From Timema cristinae (lineage: Eukaryota; Arthropoda; Insecta; Phasmatodea; Timematidae): a DNA stretch of 64,000 bases. The DNA lies in assembly GCA_039000515.1 (NCBI GenBank), contig JBCFYV010000024.1:18597541-18661540 (forward strand), written 5' to 3'. Positions within the stretch are counted from its first letter, which is position 1. Every line of letters starts with the position of its first letter. The position numbers were made by a program, and so were the translations under genes. The notes under the pieces are model-generated. The model saw nothing but the letters and a program-made list of their open reading frames with translations, made no database searches and was not told the origin of the DNA. Positions 35,901 to 50,900 of this stretch are shown here, in pieces.

Positions 35901-38900
35901 TCGACTCTTGGTTGAGCAGACTGAGTGTGGTTTTCCCCAAATGGTTTAACGCTCTCTTCGTGCACAAATGCAAGTAGATTAACTCTAAAATACTTCCTTG
36001 CCTTTCTCTACCTCATTAGATTAAATATCATATAAATATGTATAATCTAAGCATGCAGTATGACACAATGATTAAAAAAAAAAAGTGATGTGCAAATTAA
36101 ACAGGGAAGTTTTGTTCTACTATATATATATTTTAGTTGTTTCTTTAAAAGTACATTAAAAATAATATGGTAAGTTATTTAATAGATAACATATTTTAAA
36201 TGTAGTGTTGGATGAACTAATGTAATTTACACCTTAGCAGCAATAAGAATAGTACAAGATATGTAGGAATGATCGTGTCTTGACCTAAGTTTGAATAATA
36301 TAAATAATTATCTACCGAGTTTTGTGGAGTTAGGGATTAAGTATTCATTCTGTGATGACATTTGTTTAATTTAACAATAGTAGAGTTTTTCTAAAGAACT
36401 ATAACTAAAAAGGTTGAGCCTTGCTTTAGGGATGATCAGAGTTAAAAACTATGTAACAAGCTTTAATAGTTAACCATAAAAAATGGTTGCCAGGAGTAAA
36501 AAAATGGTGAAGAATTAGAACTAGAATCAAAAAGGTTTTTATTTCAATATTTTGAAAGTGTGCCAAATTTTGGGTTGGTAGGAGCATTTGGTCTTCTGCA
36601 CTGAAGAAAACAATTGAATTGATAAAACTAAATTTACCTCATTTCAAAAACATCCTGCAGCTTTCTCGCCATGGCCACAACATCATGATCTGGTGGATTG
36701 TACTTGTAGCAATTGGTGAATATTAATCTTACATCTGCAGCAAACTCCCCTGCAGATTTGTACTCACGAGTGTCCATTTTTTGCTGCACACACAAAATTA
36801 TATAAAATATAATCTGATACCTAAACTTTTGTTTCAATCCAGGAGCTAATAGAGCTAATAGAGACAAAGTTAGTTCAAAATTTTGTTATACATCAATAAT
36901 AGTTTGAATAAGCTAATTCAGTGGTTTATAATTTTGTGCAGGATATTACACCAATTGTTCTCTCCTAGAGCCCTTGATAACTTGGAAGCGTTTGAATCCT
37001 GATGGATTTTGATTATCAAAGAATGTTACTTGCCATTAGGGCTCTCCACATTTAATTACAAAAGCGGGGTAGGTAGAATTGAAAAAAAAGGCATCCTTAT
37101 TTGTATGCAAGGACAAGGGAAAAACTTTTTGTGAAAAGTTAACCCCAATACACTCAGCCGTAAAATCATTTTAGTTATTATAAATGGCTTAATGAATTAT
37201 TATATTAATGTGTTTAATATGTCATAAATTAACAAGTTTGAAATAAAGTCTCAATAAGTCAACAATGCCTAAAACTAGTAATCTGCTATCTTGGGTTCTT
37301 TCATTCAAGTCAAGCTTGAGTATTTAAAAAAGCTCTCCGAATTGTATATATTCGAAAAATTATGATATTAAAGAGTATGAATCTGTCTATTTTAAAAGTA
37401 AAATAGTATATTTAAAATGTCAACTGTCAAAACAAACATAAAATGTAAATTAATATATATCTAACATGCAAGATTTTCAAAATATATGAAAATAGCGACT
37501 GTCCTTAAAATAAGAATGATACTCATTTTTATAACCAATAAATATACCATATTGGCCCGAAAATAGGCCGCACCCCAAATTTTCGACAACTTTTAAAGGA
37601 AAAACAATATTCCCAATTGAATATGATCAGTGTATTAAATTATTTGAAAATAGAAATTGTTTAATGGTAGGTGCTTATACTTAAAATTAGGTTACTTAAA
37701 TAAAACTCCTTTCATAGAAAAAACTCACAATATTTACACTTAAAATAATGTCACTTGGAAATAAGAGAGTAAGTTATTCATACTCAAATTGAATCGCTTG
37801 GGGAAAAAAAGTTAAGTTGTTCATATTCAAAATGAGGCCACTTGGAAATTAAAAAATAATGATACACTTAAAATGTGATCACTGAAAAAAATAGGCCAAC
37901 AATGAGACACTTTGAGAGGAATTAAAAATTATTCATCACTGCTCTCATCAGTGTCACTTTCTTCACTCTCAATGGTCTCCTCTGGATGTTCCTCCCACAA
38001 AATATCATCTTCTGTGCCATCCATCTTATTGGATAGGAAGCATTTCTTAAATCCGTGGACAATGGATTCGGCAGATATCCTTCCCCAAGCAGTTAATATC
38101 CACTTGCAAAGTAGGTTCAACGAAGGCTTCTTAATTTTGCCACTAGGGGTTAGGGGATGATCTCCTGACAAAAGCCAATCTGAATACTCTCTTCGGAGGT
38201 TATCCTTGAAGGGTTTATTCACAACCACATCAAGGACTTGTAGTTGTGAAGTCATACCTCCTGGAATAACAAGATCTGAATTTGTTGCCTTGACTATTTT
38301 TTACATCTGGAGTCAGATGCCCTTTGAATGCATCAAGCACTAGCATTGCCTGCTTTTTTAGAAGAGCTCCAGGCCTTCTATTCCACACCACTGCTAGCCA
38401 ATCGCACATTAATTCTGCTGTCATCCACCCCTTCTATTGACACCTGACAATGATTCCACTGGGCAGGGTTTTTTTTTCGGGAGGGTTTTTCTTCTTAAAA
38501 TTACATACGGGGGTAGCTTCCTACCATCATCAGTTACAGCTAACATAGCTGTAATGCGCAATTTTTCATTGCCAGTGGTCTTTACAACAATAGATTTGGA
38601 TCCCTTTTCATCCACGCAAGTATTACTTGGCATGTCGAAATACACAGGTGTTTCATCGGCGTTTCCAATCTGACTAAGAAGATAGTCATTTTGTTTACGG
38701 AGACTAATTACATATCGTTGATATTTCACCAATTTCTCCGCATAGTCAGTGGGCAACTTTTGCGCTAGAGAAGTTCGTCTTAGTGACAGATCACTTCTGC
38801 GCATGAATCTTCGGCACCACCCAAGGCTTGCCTTGAATTCCCTATGTGGCACTTGTAGCTCTCTTGCAATTTCTTGTGCCTTCAATCTGATTACGTCGCG

Positions 38901-41900
38901 ACTTATTGGACATCCATTACGTCTTTTTTCCTTTACAAAAGAAAGAACACGCATATCAATTTCAGGATTTCGGCCATGCTTGGGTCCTCGAAAGGCTTTT
39001 CGCGTTGAGATGGCGTTCTTAAGTTTGTTTTTTTCTAAAATCCAGCGACGTATGTTTTTTTCATCAATTCCGTATTTTCTTCCCGCTTACCTATTACTTG
39101 TAGTTTCTGCATAGTTTATCACCGCTAATTTAAAATTGGCATCATAGCTTCGTCTAATTCCCTGGCTAAAACCAGCTTTTTTCTCGACATGATTCATCAT
39201 ATTGCACTTCCGAGTTTAATACACGCACTAGAATAAAATATATAGAATAAATGTTCCTAATTTAATACACACAGTAAATTATTGTTCTCACAATAGAATA
39301 AATGTTCTGAATTTAATACACGCACTAAGTTATTGTTCTCACATGAAAATAAATGTTGACCAACATACTGAAACAAAATCTCACTAGAAATATTAAAGCT
39401 CACTTTACCGAAAGGATATTATGCCGATAGAATGCGCTGAAAAAATAATTTTATTTTGCAGCCATTATGGCTCAAATATTGTCCACACAAATAAGATAGT
39501 AATTCTTCATCTATTTTTAAATAACTTTGCCAACTGTCATGGTTCTTATATTTTTTAATAATTTTGTCAACTTTCAAGGTTCATTTATTTTTAAATAGCG
39601 GTGGCGAGATATATCGATTTAACAACGTGCATATCCTATAGGTACAAAATTGGATGTGTATTATCTAAGAGTGCCGCATTAGAGATTTATGAGAGCTTTT
39701 TCTTGGAAAAAGATGCGGCTTATTTTCGGGCCAATACGGTAGTAGCCCCATGGCTTCTTTGGTGTTGACTGACAGCTGACAGCTCAGCTGTGAGCTGGGC
39801 AACTGTACTTTTGGTAAAAAAAAATAAAAGCTTTGATATAGATTAGAAAAAGCAATTTAATCAAATAAATAATTTTAGAATATTAACAATACTCCAAAAC
39901 CTAATAGCAATATTTAAAAGGGTTTTTTTTTTTTACATATATCAAATATTTTCAAAAACAATCTTAATGGCTAATAAACTTCAAAAAATGTACAAGTTAT
40001 TTTTTTAAAGCACTGTATTTGATGTTTACTGTATTATTTTTGGCCCTGCGTATTCTTAATTATCATCACCACTCCCATCAAATTGTTTCCAGCCCATAGC
40101 TGGGTCAGTTTAGTAAAATGTGTTCATCTTCCTCTATTATTTCACAACTCTTACTCCTTTAATATGTCCCTTTCTTCTTCTCTAACTTGAACACTTTCTG
40201 TTATCTGCTCCTACCATCTCTTTATTGTCCTCCTTCAGTCTTTTTTCTACATACTTAAATACATTTTCTTCTACATTCTCTCTCATTCCTTTCCTCTCCG
40301 GGTTGAACACTTTCTCAAAACAGCTCATCTATAGATCCTTTTATTCCTCTCCTTTCTTCAACGTTCTTACTTCCTCATCTTTCGTTTTATTTTAATGTCT
40401 TGTCTTTCTCTCTCCTTCTGTTTCATACTTGGCTATATAATACCTTTTCACTACATTCTATGTTCCGTTCCAGAATTTCTGTTCATTTTTGCATCCAATC
40501 TTTCCCGACTTTCCGTACAACTCGCTTCTCTCTACTCTTCTTCTGGCTATATTGTTCCTCTGTTTCTTCGTTCCTATTCTTAAAACTCCTTCTGAATGCT
40601 TTATTCTTCTTTTCCGTCGTTTCCTTCACCATGTTGTTCCACCAGGGTGTCTCCTTCCACTTCCTCCTATTACTTGTACTTCCACATATCTCCTCTGCCA
40701 CTCACACCGGACTTTTCTTAAACCTTGCCAATTAAACCTATACAATTCAAATATCATCCTTGGATATTAAGATTATTGACTTTCTTAGGTACAGCTCTAT
40801 TTCCTCTTTATTTTTTAGTCTCAACACTCAATCTTCTTTATTGTCTTACTACCTTTCTCCTACATTTCCATCACCATATGTCTGCCACCCACAACCTTTG
40901 ATCATTAAGCACACACTTGGTATTACCTTGATGTTTACTTTCTGCCTTTTATTTTTTCGTCTACTAAAAATCAGTCAGCGAATTTTGCTCCCCATCCCAA
41001 CTGTAACTAGAAATGTTATGATTCTTTTTCCTTCTTATACCAGCTGCTTGCCAATTTTATTTTATTTTTTACCCATCGCCGCAACAGTATTCTACCCTCT
41101 TCATTCCTCTCTCCACACCCTTCCATGCCAAAAACACCTTAAACTCTACTCTCTCTTTTCCTACTCTTGCATTCAGATCGCCCATTATTATCCGACCCCC
41201 CTTTCCCATATAACTTTCTATGTCTTTCTCAAATTCTGATAAAATGTAAAAATCACAAACTGTTAGAGATTTGAAAGAAAGAACCATAATGAAGTTATAT
41301 TGCAGACATATTTTCACACTTTCTTACACTTCAAGGGCACTTCTCTTCTCAAGAGCAGGTCTCTTAATTAAAACACCTATAGAACAGTTCTCCCTGCTGT
41401 CCTCTTCTCATTAGATACTCTTTACTTCCACCTCTCGCCTCATCTGCTTCCAAGGTTATTTTACGTTCTGTACTTTTCTCAGCTCTACTCCATCTAACTT
41501 TATAGTTTAATAGGCTTTATCCTATTCATTATCTTTTCACCCTTTGCCATTCTAAATTTGATTCTAATTCCAATTCATTATCTTTTCACCCTTTGCCATT
41601 CTAAATTTGATTCTAATTCCAATTCATTAATACAAGGTTTAAATATCTTAAATTTGCAAACAATCAATCTGTATTCTCAATGTTGAATTTTTAATATACC
41701 ATTAATTGAAATTTCGATTTTATAAAGGGACCCTATTAGATTTTAAAAATAATGATTATTCAGATATTTAGTAGGGCTGTGTGGGATCTTGAACGTTGGG
41801 AGAAATTTCAAGAAATGGTTTATTCCCCATTCTCGCTCTTTTTAGTATTTAATTTTGAATAGAAATATTATGAATTTTCTAAATTTAAATTAATATTATT

Positions 41901-44900
41901 TTCCGGTAAGCAGATATATAACCAAAACTTTAGTCACAATAATTATATAACTATCTTACAACTATAGATGTTAGCCGAAAATTTTCCCTTCTTAAATTAT
42001 TCAGAAAATCTTCCATTCTGGAAAATTCAATTATTTTATCTGGAAAATATTGCTAATATTTAAACAAAACTAAGCTAATCAAGATAAAGATAGTCCAAAT
42101 TTAACATTTGTATTACATTTTAATTTCCACTAAGTGTGTCGATACCACAAATATAATAAAACAAGTTCTAATAACAGTTATCCCATTTTGCTTAGCACAC
42201 TCACTATCAGCTAAAGTACTTGGTGCCTTAATGTGTCACTAAGTTGAAATTTACCCTTATCTTATTATACATTTCTGAGCCATTAGGTGATAATTTTATT
42301 AGCATAATTTAGGTTTACTTAACAAATGTTATACTGCTTACCTTGACTGTGCCCAAGTCCATGGGTTTTTTGATGATGTCATGGTAATCATGTAGACCCA
42401 GTAGTTCTGCATCGACTGGTTTGTAGAATGGCCAAGCATAACCCTGCAATGAACACTTCAGTCAAGAATATCATAACAATCCGTGCTTTATAAATGCAGG
42501 TTAGCCAAATAAAAGAATATAAAAATAAGTTTTTGGAATAGTGAGTTCTAAATATTGAGCAATTTTAAATGTTAAAAATGGTATAGTTAAGTTTTAAGAG
42601 TGTGAATAAAAGAACAAAAATTAGAGGATTAAAAAAGTTGAATAAAAAATAATAAATTAAATGGCCCTTGAGCTTAAAATCTCCTTGAACTCAAATTGAG
42701 TTTATTCCCTCAAGTGTTTAAAAATATGTATAATGTGGAATAGAGCACTAGGCTAAATCATGGTTTAAATTAGGAGGGATAGCCAGTCACTTACCTAGGT
42801 GATACTGGAGTAGACATTGTTTAGATATAACATTTAAAAACACACAAACACATTTTTAAGGACAAGTTTTCACTGTCACAGACAGCTTCAACAGGTCAAG
42901 ATACTTTTGGTTGAACTGACAGTCAACCTTACAGTCGAGTCGGGTGGTTTTTCACTCTACCTCTACACAAATACGAGTACACTACCTAAAAATGTAGTCT
43001 TCCCTATCCCTAAAACCAATAGTGCAATTAGTTCATAAGCGTGTAACTGAGGGGTTATGCCCCTGTACCCAATATTTAAAAAAGTTTATCAAAAATCTAA
43101 TTGGTGTCATTTTTTAAAAAGAATATTGTAATTTACTTCATTATCTTGTATTCTTTTAGATGTAAAACTAATAAACTAGAACAAAATAACAGAACTAAAT
43201 AAGAAGGAATTACTATGGATTCACATGTTTGCCGAAAAACTAGAGCAGAACCGAAATGTAGTTATATTCCGTTCACGATAGGTTTTTACCTGGATGACAG
43301 TTCGAAAATCATATGTTTAGGTTTTGGGTTGCCAACACTTGTAAAAGATCACTGTTTTGTTATAAATGTAAAGATCTTTAATTACCTGTTATATATTACA
43401 TTTAAAATAACGTAAACTTAAGTTTTCTCATAATATTTCATTTTTTTAAATAATTTATTTTTATCAAAGTCGAAACAATATTTTAAACATAATTAAAAGT
43501 ACTTATTTTTCGTTTTGGAACGTTACTGATTTTGTGTAATATAGTGCACACATCAATATCTCTTAATACAGGCATCGTATATACTTGGAAAAGAGAAAAT
43601 TGTTGTCATTTTTTTTTACATCCAATAAATGATTTTAAGATTTTTTTTAACGTATTTGAAAATATTTAGTCGAATAAAATATTTTCATCAACTGCATGTC
43701 TGCATCATTGTAAAAAACTTGTTTACCGTTATGTTCAATCATATGGTTTAGATTCGTCAGTGGCCATATTAAAGCTATGTTCGTTAGAAGTTTTTGTGAA
43801 AGTGGTGTTAATATTTTTTTAAGGGGAATAAAACAATATATAAACTTTGTGTCCGACCTCAAATATATATATATATATATATATAATATTGGCCTAAATT
43901 ACTGTGGTAAATATCAGATTGATATATTACCATCTGTTTTCATTACAGTGATCCAAAGTGATAAGATGTCAGCTGTTGGCGTAGTGATATATTAGGGATT
44001 ACTTATAGTAACATTTAGAGCTGTCATCCAGGTAAACTTAGCTCATGAATGACTAATACATGACACGCTCTATGCCAATCACAATATTTCCGCTTAATCG
44101 GCGGGAGCTGTTCTGCTAAGGTTCAACTATTCTCTACTTTGTCCGCTTAGCTCGAGACGTTAGGCACAGGAGAACCAATCAAATCTTAGAATCAACCATC
44201 TCAAATCAGTACGCATGTGCATTTGTCAACATATGCGCCCTACAGCCAAAAGCTGGCAGACAGCATCATTCGCCATTGTGGGGAGATTTTAAATACCCTG
44301 TTAATACAAAGAGTTTGTGTGTATATGTATTGGATTGTGCCACAACACAGCATTATAATTTGAAAACATCCATCAGGAGAATGATCTAAAATATGTTTGT
44401 AATCAGCTGTTTTAAATCGTTGCCATGCATCATGGGTCAACTTAAAGTGTGAGAATTACTGTGGTGATTCTGCTTTCTATTACTCGGCAAACATGTGAAT
44501 CAACCTTTAGAGTAGACATGTGTCTTCTTGTATGATTTATTCCATTTTTTATATTTGGAAGAAGGTACAGGAGAGGTGGGTGGAAAAGTTCCTTTTATGT
44601 GTGGATAGTAACATCAATGGAACTAAGTTTCTAACATCCTTTCCTATACTTTCTTTCAATATAATATTATTATTATTATTAGCACTGTGTCTTACTACCC
44701 GTTCGGGTTATACGCACTTACGCTAATGTGTAATGGTAGGGTGATTGTGAGATGAAATAAAGGACCTACAGTTTAACGTGGAATCGACGGAATCGAACCA
44801 CAGTGGCGGCCTGGCATAAATAAATATAATATAATTACTTTAAAAATAGAAAAAAGGCTTTCCTCAAAGAGATATATTATTCCATTCTTTAAAATATGTT

Positions 44901-47900
44901 CGAGTAAACGTGGTGAAAATTTGCATGTAGCATTTCACTAAACATTATAAGTTTTAGTTTTGCCTTATAGCCAAGACGCCCCAAACCAAGACCATTGACG
45001 TCCTAGGGTGTTACAACACAGTTTGGGAGCGCCTGGTATAACCCGAACGGGCAGAGACACAGTTATAAAAAAATATTATACAGATATCTGGAGAAGAAAC
45101 ATACATTTAGAAAATACGGTGTTGATCCTATTAATGTGCAGAAAAGTAGCTACTCATAAATAATTTCAAATTTTATTTCAAGAACTTTGCAAAAATAAAA
45201 TTTAATTTTTTTTAATGTGTGTAGCTTCATTTGAAATACTATTATCACTTTATAAAGGCAATTGGGAAGCAAAGAAAGATAATAAATAATAGTTTCTTCT
45301 CTGTTGTATTGTTAGGACAAGTTGATATAAATTATTGCTTTAAAACCATAGATGTAGGTAGTTATGGAAAGTAGTCGGACTCAAAACATTTTCAAATCGT
45401 TTGTTAAACAGAGAATTAACGTCTCGCTCTTTACACTTGCCACAAAACAAACCATTGACCATCTTTGAAAGCTATACCAACTGTCAAAGACGAGGTCTTT
45501 GGCATGAAAAATCTTGTTTTGAGGCCATATCCAAGCCAATTTTTTTAAATAAAACTTATGTTTGTAGAGTGTGCTTTTGGTCTGTCAAAAAAATGGTGGC
45601 TTTTCCACACTGCCATAAATTAAGTCTAGACTTTGTAACCATTTAGGCTAGAGGGTCATTTCATGTCAAATCAACCCATGCGATAATTATTATTGATTCG
45701 CCCTTGCAGCTAATGAAAATAATAAAACTTAGCTCTTGAATGCTCTAATAGTGTCAGGGTGGAAATAGACTGGATAAAAAAGAATAAAAGGAGTATTTTG
45801 CAAAATTAAATGGAAAAGGTGTGCATGCGTGTGTTTATATATACTGTGTAGGGAACCTCGCGAGTTCCTGAAGAATTAGAGTCAGATAATAAAAATTCAA
45901 TATCATACTTACAGAGTGTTTTTTGGAGAAAAGTTCCTTCAAGATTTCATTGCAGGCTTTGAGTGAATCATTTAGTTTGTCTTTGGGTTTGGCACCACTG
46001 TGTTGAGGCTGCATCATACACAAGAAATATATTAGGTTATGTATATGGATAAGTAGTTAGAATAATAAAAAATATATGATTAATTTGACAAGTTTTAGAT
46101 ACATTTTCATAGCTTTGTAAAGAAGAGATTTATTATTATTATTAATTATAATATGAATATGTATAATGGGTTTCACACTTATTAGACAAACTTATGTGCA
46201 AAGACCCCTTTTTCAATTTGCTGGAATTGAAAAAATTTCAAAGCTGAATCGAAGTTCAAATATTTTCTTTTAATTGTCTAATGTTTAGAAAAAATATAAT
46301 ATTGTGTTGAATTATATAACTGTATACACTAACATCCCTTCAATTGTTTTAATTGCACATTATTATTTGTAATATTGTGTTTATTCTAATAAATCAAGTT
46401 ACAAACCAGACATACTATTCAATTATTTTGTGTTTTATATCAATATTATTTCATAATGTACAGTGTCTGTCGAAAGTTTAAGGACACCGCTCAAAAACTT
46501 ATTGGCTCCTGTTCTTAGACATATCACAAACTACATTATGTTTACATTAACCAAATGCAATTGAAAAACAAAGTTTTTAATGCAAATCTGACTTTTATAT
46601 TATTCATAGAACTGATTTTCAATTTTTTTTTTAAGAACACACAAAAAATTCAATTTTTTTAGAAAGAAATTAATTACTATTGAATGGATGCACCTATACC
46701 AATAAATGTTGCCATTTAGGTAGGCCTGCAGAACCGCTCCTTGTGATATAATTTTTACTAAAAAAAATTGACAGCTTGGTCTAAACCAGAGAAAATTGAG
46801 TTTTGTTTTGAAAAATTGTCACTTCCTAAAATTCGCGGCAAAATGATCTGGAACTGCCACAGCCATTTAGATCAAAGCCTTGGGAATAGGTAACGCTGAT
46901 AAAACAGCTAATTCTTTCCACTTTTAGCTATCAGCTGTGGATTTTGCTAGAACTGTGAAAAGGTTGAGTTTTTTCCTTTAATGCAGTGAAAATGGGCTGA
47001 AATTTAGAAAGTATGGTCGTGATGTGGTAGATTATTGATATGTGAAAGAGTGATTTGAGTTATAGGCAGATTGCAGAAAAAAGTCTAGTGTTGATGACAT
47101 GAGTAGAACAGACTTTAACTGTGAGAGGCGTAATTGGGTGAAGGAAGCATGGTAAAGATGTGTTTTCTCTAATAAAAGAAGATTTGGGCTATATCTTAGA
47201 CCACAAATGAAGGTTAGGCACACTCAGAGAAGTTTCTGCCATCCTGCATTGCACCTGCACTTTAAGCTGGGAGTTAAAGCAGAATCTGGCTGCATTGTGG
47301 CAAGAGGTCACAGTCGAGTCATGCAAAAAGCTGATTGACTATGAAAGACTGTGTGAGGGCATGCCATAATTTTTAAACAAATAACTACATAGAAAATCTG
47401 AAGTTTGTATATTTTTTCATGGTGTCTTTAAACTTCTGACAGAAACTGTAAAAAAAAAAAAAAAAGTTCAAAATAATGATAATTGAACACAAAAGGAATA
47501 TTTTGATTGTCATTATTTTTATTGGCAAAGCTTTAAAGTTGTTGAAACTGGAATTTTTCTACCGAGAAAAGTCAAAACTGATATTAGTCTCAAAGCAAAG
47601 TTGAAGTTTCTAAGCTTTGCACACTTCTTGAAAACTAACTCACAAAGAAATTTGACAAGATATTTAAACCAACTTCTTAAAGAGGTTAATCCAAGAAGGA
47701 AAATTGTATGCCAAAAATCTGTTTTAACTCAATAGTAGCAGTGTTAAGACAAACAATATTTAAATTGAAAAACGCAACATAATTTTTCTGTACAAAAAAA
47801 ATCCCAAATTAATAAAAATATTTTTTAACTTACAAAAAGATTCCCCACCCCATCTAATAAAATGACACATACCTGATTACTGAGACTGGCAGTCATTAGA

Positions 47901-50900
47901 GGGTGTACTGCTTGGTGGAATGGGAGACCATCTTCCGTTTGTCGCTGGGGCTGGAATGGCCAATAGTAAGCCTGCATGATTCCTTTGTCTTTTCCCTATA
48001 CAATTTCAATTATTATATTTATAAAGCCACTAGGCTTGTTTAAAATATTTGTATGGACTTCACCATGAAGGATGGCTGTTGGAAGATGTCTACTTGAAAA
48101 TTCCATACTTGTACTTTTGAATACATTAACAGTTGATATTAGATCTGATAATCAATTGAAATGCTATGCATGTTGGTTATCAATAAAACTAAAGGAAACA
48201 AAACTATCATCGAGATCGCAACTAGATGTAATAATATTTTTAGACACATGGGGGATTACTTTCTGAAATTGTGTCACACTCTATGAAGGCGTTAAAGAAA
48301 ATTGGCCTAAAGTGATAGGTTAATGAATAGTAAGATATAAATTATATTTCCGTGAAATCATATTGAGACATTAAAATATCATCTTATATAAATACGTTTT
48401 GAAATTATTGTGAAACACTACATCATTTATTAAATTTGTTCTTTCTAAAATGTAATCAAATTATCATGCATGCACATAAATATGCCTCAACTTTAAAAAT
48501 TGGAGAAGAGGGGTGGAAATACACTAAAAACACATGTTGTCTTTGAGAATTAGGATGTGTGCTCAATTGTGTTAAAAGAGATGTATTGTGTGCAAGGCCG
48601 TAGAGGGGAAAATATCCAGAGGAGAAGGGGAGTTTTTACATCTGAGCTTTTACAGGCAAAGATAATCTTTGAATATTATGATTGTATTAAGTTTCAAAAA
48701 AACTTCAAATAACACCTAACGGCATTGAATTTAAAAAAATATCAAGCAAAGACTGTTCTAAATATCTTTTAGGAGTATCTTCATTAAAATATCTGAGGCA
48801 AGACTAATCCAATTAGATTTTAGAGAAGTATAATTTCCAAAAATGTTCAACCCACTTAGGTGGTCAAATGGTCTAAGGTACGGGTCCTCATATGGCCTAG
48901 AGGACAACAAAGCAAATTAGTGAAAAATGAAAACAAATTAAAAATTCATATTGCAAATACCAAACTAATGGTACTCCATTTATTTATCAGGGTGTCCAGT
49001 CAAACTATATTTTTAAATTCCCTAGCTTTTCCAGGTTTTCCAGATCCAATTTACTTTTTTCCAGACCACTATTTATCGATATTAAGTATATTACGAAAAT
49101 ATTTGTTTTAAGAACATAGATTAAATAGTGTTTTTTTTCTCTAGATACATACACATTCTGAAATTGTGTTACTCAATAAAGGGACTAAACAATTTTTGCC
49201 TCTGGGGAAATGGACTATTTTAAGTTAAAAATAGATTTCAGTAAAATTGTAGTGAGCCATTAAAAGATTGCCTCGAGCAAGAATGATTTAAGATAGTTGT
49301 GGGACAAAGTCATTCTTAGTTCTTTCTACTTAAAATGTAGGCCTAATCAAATTTTGCGCACGTGAATAACCATGACTCAACTTTGGCTATGGCAGAAGGG
49401 TGTAAAGACACAAAACTCACTTTTTGACCTTGAGAAGTGATAAGTGATATTAGTCTGCTCAACATGGACATTGGTGTGAAAGTGATTCCAAGTAGGTATT
49501 AACTGAAAGAAAAGTGTTATTTTGACTATTGTGAATCAAAATATTTGGCTTTTTATAGAAAAAATTTAAAATTCCCTGACTTTTCCTTGACCAAGCAAAT
49601 TCCCTGACAATTCCGTTTTCCAGGTCACTGGACATCCTGTTTATTTACAGAAAGTAAGGATAAATGAATAAATGTATGAAGTACACAAAATACCTATACA
49701 CATTAACTCATACCATCAATACGGTCAGTGACAGTGTTGTAAACGTGTAATCACAGCCATACTGGGGATGAAGTTAAAAACTGGCTTGGCATGTTTCATT
49801 AAAGTATCTGTTGAGCGTAGGGGCGAAGGAATGTTTCAGGTTTGGCAAGGAAGAGGTTGATTATGTTAATTTCATATCTTACATCCATCTATTTAGGTTT
49901 ATTTATTGTTTTAAGTGGTGTGTACATGCATACACCAATATATAGAATGATTCAATCCGGCCCACCAAGCACCTTCAATACGCCGATGAGGCACTCGGCT
50001 CACTAAATTTGATGACCCCAGGTCTTTAGCATCCCTTTCAAAATATACTGGACTGCTGATGACAGAGGACAGGGTTTGAATCTCAGTCAAGTGTAGAGAG
50101 GGTGTTTTTCCTAAATGTTTTTATACTCTCTATACACACACAAAAGCGAGTGACCTTCCTCTTCTTAAACGTTAATTAGTTAGTCAATATGTGTAAAACC
50201 GAAATATAGTGAGATGCAGGGGCAGACACAAATCAAAAACTTGACATATTTTAATTAATTTCCACTAACCTAAATATACCTATAATAAGTTACCAAATTT
50301 TATTTGAGTTGTGTTGAATCAACTACTTTACGAATTAAAATCTAGAGGAAATATAATGGAATAATATAAAATATAAATAGTAGCTAAAATAAATGTTATG
50401 TTCTTATAATCTATCTATTATAACATTCATACATTCAGTAAGTGTTAAATAAATGTTCTAGAGCCTGGTTGTTGAGCCTGTTCTATAATTAATATGTTGG
50501 TTGTGAGCCACCACTAGCCAGTAACCAGTATTATAAGTTTAAAACAAATTTCAAATTAAAAATTGAAGAAAAAAATAATTCAAGAATGTGAGTCATGAAT
50601 TCAATATCTTCTTGAATCAGATTTGTGGGTTCAAGGATTCAAAGGTCCCATCCCTAATTTGCATTAATTAAAATAATTATTTAAAAATAATGTGGCTAAT
50701 TATAAAGGGGAAACTCACCGGGAAGCTTGGCATGCCCTTGTTTATCTTCTTGATTTGTCGCCCAGATTCTCTTCGCGTCGATATTTTGGCAGACTTTGCC
50801 TCTGCTGGCGTGAAAAGAGGGTCGAATGCATTTGCAGTCGGCGTTGTGGTGTCTGCCTTTCTTTTCACGCCCTTTTTCGACTAAAAAAATTTATGTCATG

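Noticed and set aside
38437..39114. Plus-strand frames of 78 and 121 codons
   Set aside because: Antisense of Tigger copy 1; the same shadows appear over copy 2 at 55328-55696 and 56240-56536.
40395..41239. Several plus-strand frames rich in Ser, Leu and Phe, up to 159 codons
   Set aside because: They lie on the pyrimidine-rich complement of a non-LTR remnant whose minus-strand pieces carry real motifs.
45401..45646. 81-codon plus-strand frame with several Cys and His
   Set aside because: Spacing fits no zinc-finger pattern and no family is recognised; likely chance.
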